A stretch of 64,000 nt of DNA from Ophioceras dolichostomum (lineage: Eukaryota > Ascomycota > Sordariomycetes > Magnaporthales > Ophioceraceae), in assembly GCA_003049485.1 (NCBI GenBank), contig PYST01000026.1, positions 148,780 through 212,779 of the forward strand. The letters are read 5' to 3'. This document shows, one piece after another, positions 56,501 through 64,000 of this stretch; positions within the stretch are counted from its first letter, which is position 1; every line of letters begins with the position of its first letter. The translations under genes were made by a program, and so were the position numbers. Below the pieces are notes generated by a model. That model did not search any database, was not told where the DNA came from, and saw only the letters and a list, made by a program, of their open reading frames with translations.

Positions 56501-56700
56501 GCCGGTGCGGCGAGCTCGAGGCCGAGGTGAAGGAGCTGCGCGATCGCCCCCAGCAGGACAACCGCTGGAGCCTGCACCAGGTCGAGGAGGAGAGGCGCAA
56601 GCGGCGCGACGCCGAGCTGGCCAGGGCCAACCTCGAGGAGCGCATGAACGCCATCAGCTCGAAGAACAAGAAGAAGAAGGGCAGCCTCAACTGCTTCTAG
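50547..56700 (+). CDS. Kinesin motor protein with long coiled coil
   Basis: Exons 50547-50566, 50873-51117, 51306-51629, 51754-56024 and 56113-56700; 1815 residues, all phases closing. The ATG at 50910 (METPFPPAP) is an alternative start if the first intron is untranslated. Plus-end-type N-terminal motor at about residues 85-445: SVKVAVRIRPP, P-loop GQSGAGKSYTMG (about 172), switch I NARSSRSHAVFSL (about 323), switch II VDLAGSERMKNTGAQGERAK (about 375). A neck and long coiled coil follow, broken by Ser/Pro-rich insertions, with a Pro-rich hinge (SLPSPPPAIPLPPLPGIP) coded by the last exon, then a final coiled coil and a basic end KKKKGSLNCF. Layout is closest to kinesin-4 type motors, but subfamily assignment needs a tree. 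It would walk on microtubules in the cytoplasm and organise hyphal transport or microtubule dynamics. A C-terminal Cys-Phe might be lipidated (speculative). Confidence 0.92.
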
Positions 56701-57192
56701 GCGCGTGCGGTGTGGCTCGCAGCCCTGCTGCTGCTGGCCTCCGCCGTCGCCGGGGTGGTGGTGTTCTCCGCCGCCGCAGCCTTTGATCTGGCTGAGGCCG
56801 AGGCCGAGCCGCCGGCCGCACCTGGCGGCGGCGGCGACCACGGCTACGACCACGGCGGCGTCTTGGGCACCTCCGCACTGCGTCGGCTTTGGTGGCGGCC
56901 GGCAGCAGCTTACACTTTTGATCGTTCTTCGTTGCTTGCACCGTTCTCGCTTAGAAATCCTCTCCATGGGCGGCGGCTCCGGCAGCAGCAGCAGCTCCAG
57001 CAGACGCATACTACCGATTTCGTGGTTGTTATCGAGACGACTACGACTGCCACCACGACTGCGGCGACTACCATCAGCTCGCCGTCGTCGACTTCTGCTG
57101 TTACTGCTGCTGCTGGGCCGGGACTTTTCCCCTCGTCTCCTCCCTCGCCTCAACCCTTCCTTCTCACCACACTCGTCCCTGTTGCAGTTTGA
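56701..57192 (+). other. In-frame extension beyond the kinesin stop, with membrane segment
   Basis: Directly after the kinesin TAG (56698-56700) the same frame stays open for 163 codons. The first 60 or so have strong third-position G/C bias and encode a 24-residue hydrophobic segment (VWLAALLLLASAVAGVVVF) followed by an acidic, Gly/His-rich stretch, then Thr/Ser-rich sequence. The TAG itself is part of CTGCTTCTAG, a good 3' splice site, and in-phase donors exist upstream (GTAAAG at 56473, GTGAAG near 56525, GTCGAG near 56580). Alternative splicing or readthrough would give a membrane-anchored kinesin isoform. It may instead be 3' untranslated sequence. Confidence 0.35.
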
Positions 57193-60100
57193 GATCGCTT
57201 GGTGGATGGTGGCCAACTGATTCCGATAGCTTCCCTCCCAACTCAAGATTTCGTGCTCTGTTTTGTTTTGTTTGCCTTTCGTTTCATGACGCTCCTTAGT
57301 AACCCCCTAGTATTTATGTTCTTTACTTCCAACCCTGATAACTTATGTATGTGTGTGCGTGGGTGGTGAGGAGTTTTTCTGTCCTCCTGTTTATTGAGTT
57401 GTGCTGTATTCACGTTGCTTTGGCTTCGCTATATTCCCCCCCTTTGCACCTTTGTTTTTGTGAGAATTCCCCTTCCCTTTATTTTTTTTTGTGATTAACT
57501 GATCTTTTCTTGTTTTGTGTTTGGTCTTCGATTGTTGTTTGTTTGTTGCTCGCTTACTTGATTGATATTGATTTGATATTATATTACTATATTTACACCG
57601 GCAACGAAATCCCAAACAAAATATCGCAGAATTATGCCTACAAAAAAACAAAACATATTCTTGTGGAACTGACCGACTCACCGACCCAGACGGGAACTTT
57701 TTTTTTTCTGGTCGCCTTGTCCCTTGGCTGTTCGTTTGGTTGCTTTTTGTTTTGCTTGATTTTAGCTTGTTCGCTGTTGTTCGGTGAGCTCCTGGCTTCT
57801 ACTACAAATTTTACATCTTGTGTGGCTCCTTTTTTAATAATTGTTTTGAGCTCCCTCGCCCTTCCCGTGCCGATTGATGTTACTCCTTTTTTGGTTGTGT
57901 TTGTGGCTTGATGTCAGCTTCTCGGACGAGGAGGAACACTCACACGACCGGGAGAGCCGGAGTGGCGACATCGAGGCTGCTTGGTGGCTGCTCGGTGCTC
58001 GGGGGGTTGGAGTGTATCGGTCGGTTGGTGATGATGACGGGAAGGCTGGAGAACAAACGCGTACCTTACGTAGGTTGTAGGTAATGTATCCTGGGTGGTA
58101 AGATGGACGGGGATGGGAACAATGGGCAACAGAGAGGGAGATGACAGATGAACGGACGGATGGAGGGGCGACCGAAAGATGACGAGACGAATTTTCCGCC
58201 TTTTTTGCTTCACTCATTGTGGTTCTTGATTCTGCCTTGCTGTGTCCTGTTTGTTTTATTCCCCCTTGAGGTTGAGATGAAATTGGAAAGAGGGTGAGAG
58301 AGGGAGAAAGGCAACAAACACAGCCTGTGGATCTATGTGCTGCCAAGTTTGTGTGGGCATTGACATGCAATGTGATCGATGATGGTGGACGGGAGCGCTT
58401 TCGCCGGGCAAGAAGATTTCCGGGATGACATGCGTCACTGGCATCCGACAGAGAACCTCTGAGAATACAGTGTGTGTGTGTTTACTGACCTCTTCTTGAA
58501 CTAGGCCCCCCGGAATATGCACGGGGCAGAAGGTCCAAGGCAGTGTTTTCCCGCTTGCTGACCCGAACCCTCCACTCCGTCACTGGGGGCCGTCTGTGTT
58601 TACTTCCACCTCCGGGCCTCTCGAGTCTCGCCGTCCCAGCGAGGCAGAAGTGGTCGGTGGTAGTCTTAGAAGGCAACGCAAGCTTGCATCTCATTATGAC
58701 TCAGGAACTTTTTGGAAGGGATTGAAAGTGTTTGTTGTTGTTCGGATTCGTAGCACCGGCGCTAGACCACCGCCACAACCGTCAAAGTGTGCTAGAAATC
58801 GATTGGTCGATAGCTGCTTAAACGGCAGACTTTGGAACGGCACTGGGGCGGCTTCGTGTGCCGAGAGCCTCACGCCTGTTGCTGGTGTTTCTTCAACAAC
58901 TCCAAAAACACAGGATCACTCGTCGTATCCCATCTATAACCACAAATGGCATGTTTATTTTGTTGAAGTTGTTTTCTTGCACAAGCAATCGGACTCGATG
59001 GTACGTTGGGAATATGTTTTGGGGGAGCTGGCCGTCGAAAGTTTGCCACCTGCTGCAGCCTGAGGCCTGACCGATTGCCTTTTCGGGTGGCATCATCCAA
59101 GAGCAGCTTGGCAGCCAGTTTTCGGGTTCCAACACAGACTGCACGAGTAAGACTCTTCTCTTCTCTTCTTTTCTTTTCTCTCTGCCTCCTCCCCTGACCG
59201 CCCTAAAAGCAAAGAAAAACAAACAAAAAGAATAGAATGAGAACAAATGAAAAGAACCCAAAAAAAGAAAAAGAAAACCGGAAGGAGAGTGCGAAAGCTA
59301 TGATACGATCTGTGTCAATGGAATCTCAAGCGGACTGAGTCCTGACAGGAGTGTCATCCAGTTTGGGCAATGTAAAAACCCAGTGCGACTTGCATCTTTG
59401 CTGTAGCAAAAGCCTTCCAATCGGCGCACACAGTCCAACTAGCCACCGTCCTGCTTTTACGCGACCAAGCAGTTGTGCCGGCTCCAGCAATGTTCTAGGG
59501 GGGCTGAGCCAGCTGGCACCAGGGCGATTGGGCCTTTGGGCTCTTGAACCCCGGACGGGACGCCAAGCCGACCTGAGCTCATCACGTCTCGTCTGCAACT
59601 CTGCAAGTCCGCCCTCGCCCAGCTGACGAGATGTGCACCCACCCACCCGCCGCCCTCATTGGGCACCCCTCATAGATACAAAGGCTTTATGATAACAAGG
59701 CCGCTGCCCCGTCGAATAGACGGCGTCAGTTTCTTCTTGACTTTCATTTTTTGTTCTCGAGTCCAACCCTACCCTTCAAATCATTGCGAGATAAAGCCAT
59801 TGTTTTTGAGCCGGGCTGACGATCGGAAGCTATAGCGCAGAGCTGTGCTTTCATTGTGCCTGTGCTGTTGTGCTGTTGTGCTGTTGTGCTCTTGCTGTTG
59901 TGCCGACTTTGTGCACGGAGCCTTGCCTTTGCCCTTGCCTTGCTAGCCTTCTATACGACGCTTCCCTTCTACCCTCTATTCCACAGTTGAATACCTTCGG
60001 TCTCCCTCCTTCCGCTGCTTTGCCCACTCGATCCAATTGGCCATCATCAAAACAATTCAGTGGAATAAGGATTGGGCAATTCAAGTTTAGAGGTTTTGTT

Positions 60101-60376
60101 GTGAGGACCTTATGTAGGTCAATCCACCTCTCCACAGCCTTACTGCTTCCTTGTGCTTTTGCGTAGCTGACCACCTCCGAAGATATCACCTTAGATCTCC
60201 ATTCAACCTTCCTTACAACAGCAACGTTGGCGGGCCACGTTTCGGACCGTGTCGCAGGCGACCTTAAGTCCTCGGTCTCTTGTGGTCATGTGCAATTGGC
60301 TCCTGAGATTGCGCGCGCATCGAGAGAGCTTTTACACTTGACCACCTCGGCTTCGGCCACGACCTCACCGACCACC
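57193..60376. other. 3' flank of kinesin gene and promoter region of the C2H2 gene
   Basis: About 3.2 kb. T-rich sequence at 57240-57900 looks like a 3' untranslated or terminator region. The remainder has no biased ORF. An 8-bp tandem repeat lies at 59861-59902 and the last part should be the promoter and leader of the next gene. No gene recognised. Confidence 0.5.
59861..59902. repeat. 8-bp tandem repeat (TGCTGTTG)
   Basis: Three perfect TGCTGTTG units followed by two imperfect ones, about 480 bp upstream of the next start codon. Likely a length-variable microsatellite. Confidence 0.8.
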
Positions 60377-63300
60377 ATGGCCGACATGGTGATGAATACT
60401 ATGTCCCTGAACGACTGGCCACGCATCAAGGCCATCCTGCAGAGCGGGGAAGCACTCGCTGCTGTGGGCATAGATGCTGCTCGCGACTTCAGCCTGTTGA
60501 TTCAGAGTGGCAGGGCCTCTGTCCAGCCGGATGAGAAATCCGCTTCAGATGACACTCTCAATGGAGATCTGCTCTACCAACAAGTCCGGGAGGTTATGGC
60601 CTCTCTGGCCTCAGTCCATGAGCAGCTTTCCGCATACTCTTGCCAGGCAGAGAACATCGAGACCGGCGGCCACGACGTCCTATCGCCCATCGAATGGGTG
60701 CGCTCGGCCTGGACGTCCGGTCGATCCGTCTCCTTGCCCCGGGTTACGGACGTGCTAGTCTCTGGCGACCCAAGTCCCGCCTTCTCCCCTGGCATCCTCG
60801 ATGTCTGCAAGTCGATTCTGAAAGCCACGGGTTGGAACTTGGAGCACATCGACGTCGGACAATTGCCGTTCCTTGCTGCCGGTGTTCTCAAGACGCTCAT
60901 GACCCTTGAGCTCGGGAATGGGGCAGGAGAAGAGAGCCTGGGTGACCCAAATCGCATTGAAAAATGCGATTCTGAAGCGGGAAGCTCAAGAGGGAATTCA
61001 GGGGGCAATCCAGGGGGAAATTCAAAGGGGAAACCCCACCTCGACGTCATCCCAACCCAGAAATTTGCTGCCCCCCTTAGACGTCTGTCCTTGGAGCTGC
61101 TCAACTCTGGAGCCTTGAATGGCGCTGGGGGGGACCAAGACCAAGACCATTTCACCCCTGGGGCTTGTCAGGACTCCCTCACTGAACCGCCAATTCGAGA
61201 TGAGGCTCAAGAGCAACAGTGTTTGGCGCCGAAGGACGCCGCAAGCGCTGTTGATGCCTCCGGAAACGACTGCCGCGTGGAGATCACCCATGTGCTTGTT
61301 GATTTCTTTGCAAAGAGATGGAAATGGCTCATGCTCCCCGGGTGGAAGACCATTGGGGACGTCATCACCTACATTCCCCGCGACCAGTTCATGACCATGA
61401 CTATCCCCCTCCATATCTACTTCTCTCGGAATCTCTCGGTTTCCGGGAGATGTGTGGCGGTTGTTTTCACACGCATGTCCTGGAGACGCTCCTTCGCAAC
61501 CCCTGCCGAGAAGAAACACCTGGTAGAGTCCCTGAAGCCCGGGGACGGGTGCGAATGGTACTCCCTTCCCTACATCAGCAATCGCCTGATTTGCTCCGTC
61601 CGCTCATTTTCGGAGGCTGGCTGTTGCGACAGAGTCGTGATCGAAGCCGAGAACGCTCAAGATTGGAACGCGTCCAACCCGACTGCCGGCTTAGTTTGGA
61701 GCATTCCAATCCGGACCGTGCCCACTGGCTCCGGTCGGGAGAATTATACCGCAGCCTCCAACCAGCCTCTGGCATCGTACTCCTCCGCCTCAACCGTTAC
61801 TCCCTCTCGCGCCCGGCAGTCTCAGTCGAACCGGCAACGGGAGACACTCAAGCGGAGGCGCGGTGATGATGAAGACCCCGAGAAAGATCCAGAAGATAAG
61901 CCCAAGAAGGGGGAGCCACACTTCCACCTTGCTTGCCCGTATTATAGGCGCAACCCACAGATGCATCCACGTTGTGCCCGCTCAATAAGGAACTGCCACC
62001 GCCTCAAGTAGGTTTATTGACGTTCTTTCCATCCATACGATTTCGGCTATGATATAAACGGTGCTAACAACAGTCATCTCAAGAGATCACCTGTACCCCA
62101 ACCACGGTTGGGATCGCTGCCCCAGGTGTCATGCCCTGTTCAAGCCACTCCCCAGTGGGTCTGACCCGCGTGAGCAATCCGAGTATACTCTTCACACTCT
62201 CCAGGATCCTCCGTGCGTAATGGTGTCGGAACGCGATTTCTCGAAGGGTTTCGATCAAGACCAACAAAGAGTGCTCAAAACTCGAACAATGAGGAAAAAG
62301 GGGAAAGATGAGACCGAAGAAAAACATCAGATGGAATATTGGCGGCTGATTTGGAGGACCGTCTTCCCCGACTGGAGTGGACAGATCCCGTCACATCGTG
62401 AGCGCACCCATTTTTCCCCCAAGCCAAATCCTTACCACAATGTATGATTCTAACTCTACGTTCGGACAACGAATCCCAGGCTACGACTACCACGATAGCA
62501 TACAAGCCTACACCAAGTTCACAACAGATCAGGTCGGAAACGACGAGCTTTTCGGTCAGGAGCTTCTTGAAGTCGGTGTCAACCAGACTGTCGTCGGTGG
62601 TGTCATCAGAGTGGTTGAGCGCAGGCTGCAGGACATGATGCGGCGATATCTGGCGGAGCGAGGGGAGCCATACGAGCAGCCATCACCATCGCGGGCGCCG
62701 ACGCTATCGTCCGTGCCTTTTCGAGAGCAACCTCACCCTCCGCAGACTGATCTGGTCGAACCCCACTCGTCAGCCGAGTCGCTGCCGCAACAGCGACAGC
62801 GGCTGCTAGAGCGCAGGAGCCGGCTACAGCAAGAAGCGAATCAATTCAAGAAGGACTTGGAGGAATTCATCAAGCGAGGGGGCGTGTGGCAGCAGCCGCA
62901 GCAGCAGCAACAACAACAGCAGCACCGGCCGCAGGAACAGCAGCCTCTACAGGATCGCGACATTCGTCATCACCAACACGGAAGGCCGGCGTCGGCTGGA
63001 CCTGCTTTCCCCTTGACGCCAACTCAGCAACAGCCCTGGCCGGCGCCATTCCGTCCAACGCTAGAATCGTCATATCCCATGAGCGGGCAAACCTCGCAAC
63101 TTACCCCTCAAGCCCTTGCTGGACAGCCATCCCAGCAGGGCTTCCCATATGGCGGAAGCCAGGCGAGGGTGGTCGGGGAACAAGCGGGAGCTTACTTCAA
63201 CTATTCTCGGTCCCACTCGTCTACACCCGCCGCCACATCGATGCCCAACTTCCTATCACAACTGGGCCCAGCCCTTTCGTCTTTGCAGCCTCCTCCACTC

Positions 63301-63858
63301 AACCAAATGCAAGTGAATATGCTCCAGCGGCCTGTAGCCCAGGGGTATCACGCACACTCTCACGACGGCGTGCTCCAGGCGCCGGTGATCAAAGTGCCGG
63401 TCAGCCGCGCCACTTCCGACTCCGGGGTGGTTATTTCCGGAGACCACCCCTCGCTTTACAGTGACTCTGACTTCGGCACGACTAATGACGATCCCTTCCA
63501 CCCCTCTTATCCGTCTACCGGCGACGGCCAAGATCGCATCGGCAACCACAACAACTATCTCGTGCCCGGCACCCACGACCCCACGCTGAACCACTTTGCT
63601 GGCCACATGCAGTGGCAGACGCAGAACCTCATGGGCGCCGCGCCGTGGGCCGGCGGCGGGGCCGGAGCCGCGGGGCCAGCACCAGTCACCGCGCCGAGTC
63701 AGCCCTACGGCGTCCCGGCCTTCCCCGTCTCTCAAGATATTTCAGACGGCGTCCCGAGGCAGAATACCGTGGAGGTGGTGGAGGAAGTCAACAGAGTTTT
63801 CTTGCCGCAGGAGGCTGGTGCTGATGTCCCGCCGCCTCGTCATCCACCGAACAACTAA
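60377..63858 (+). CDS. C2H2-type zinc-finger-like fungal protein with poly-Q
   Basis: Exons 60377-62007, 62084-62397 and 62480-63858; 1107 residues. Start ATG at 60377 has an ideal ACCATGG context. The first intron acceptor is chosen as CTCAAG (62083) because it restores RLKDHLYPNH; the earlier ACAG breaks the frame. The N-terminal 510 residues are of unknown fold with a GNSGGNPGGNSKGK repeat. At about 514-560 lies HFHLACPYYRRNPQMHPRC, then LKDHLYPNHGWDRCPRCHALF, the Cys/His pattern of a fungal family related to C2H2 fingers (usual form FACPYYKRDP...HLYRRH...CPRC). The conserved WRLIWRTVFPDWSGQIPSHRYDY block follows. The last exon holds a coiled stretch (RLLERRSRLQQEANQFKKDL), a Gln run at about residues 786-803 and a long disordered Pro/Gly/Gln tail. 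Probably a nuclear regulator, by analogy only; paralogues are numerous in Pezizomycotina. Confidence 0.85.
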
Positions 63859-64000
63859 ACAAGGCCATCCACTGCTTGTTTTGTTCTACACGAAGAACAA
63901 GGGAAGGTCTGGACGAAAGCTGTGAGAACGTGTGCGTTTGGGTTGGCGTTTGGGTGGTACGGGATATGTCGCTTTCTTCTGAGCTTGCTCTCTTCCTGCC
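63859..64000. other. 3' flank of the C2H2 gene, window end
   Basis: Only 142 bases follow the stop codon. No feature can be assigned. Confidence 0.6.

Noticed and set aside
56179..57246. 355-codon minus-strand frame
   Set aside because: Antisense of the last kinesin exon and its extension; compositionally Arg/Gly/Leu-rich with no recognisable family.

Overview
The window looks like nuclear DNA of a filamentous ascomycete, most likely a Sordariomycete. Genes are sparse and separated by kilobases. They carry short introns (about 45-230 bp) with GTRNGT-like donors and CTRAC-type branch sites, coding DNA is strongly biased to G/C at third codon positions, and the protein families (fungal ERD2, WLM protease, MNN4-like LicD, Eme1, fungal C2H2 proteins, HET, LaeA-like methyltransferases) fit that group. 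No tRNA, rRNA, CRISPR array or intact transposon was recognised. One N sits in a poly-C tract near 13.88 kb, so this is a draft assembly. Family names rest on motif recognition by eye; no database search was run. Layout. (1) 0-10.7 kb: a large low-complexity protein with an N-terminal eIF4E-binding-type motif (+), preceded by an in-frame leader ORF; then on the minus strand a single-pass or two-pass membrane protein with a tandem 45-49 residue repeat flanked by dibasic sites. (2) 15-21.6 kb: ERD2/KDEL receptor (-), a ubiquitin-like/WLM metalloprotease (+) and a secretory LicD/MNN4-like protein (-). (3) 21.6-26.7 kb: gene-poor. (4) 26.7-42.2 kb: an accessory-looking block mixing intact and broken genes: a LaeA-like methyltransferase relic (-), an ABC-C transporter relic (+), a ferroportin-family transporter (+), a kelch protein with two compensating frameshifts (+), a chromate (CHR) transporter (-), a broken rhodanese/Cdc25-type gene (-), a bZIP factor (+) and a HET-domain relic (+). 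(5) 42.6-64 kb: core-type genes again: Eme1/Mms4-like Holliday-junction nuclease subunit (-), a 1815-residue kinesin (+) and a C2H2-type fungal protein with a poly-Q tract (+). How the genes relate. Conserved housekeeping functions (ER retrieval, crossover resolution, microtubule motor) flank a block of transport, regulation and self-recognition families that commonly vary between fungal strains. Within that block several nonsense codons are of the kind produced by C-to-T change at CpA (CAA/CAG to TAA/TAG, TGG to TAG), which suggests mild RIP-type decay. Ferroportin, CHR transporter and rhodanese lie within 7 kb, so a former metal/oxyanion-handling neighbourhood is a reasonable but unproven reading.
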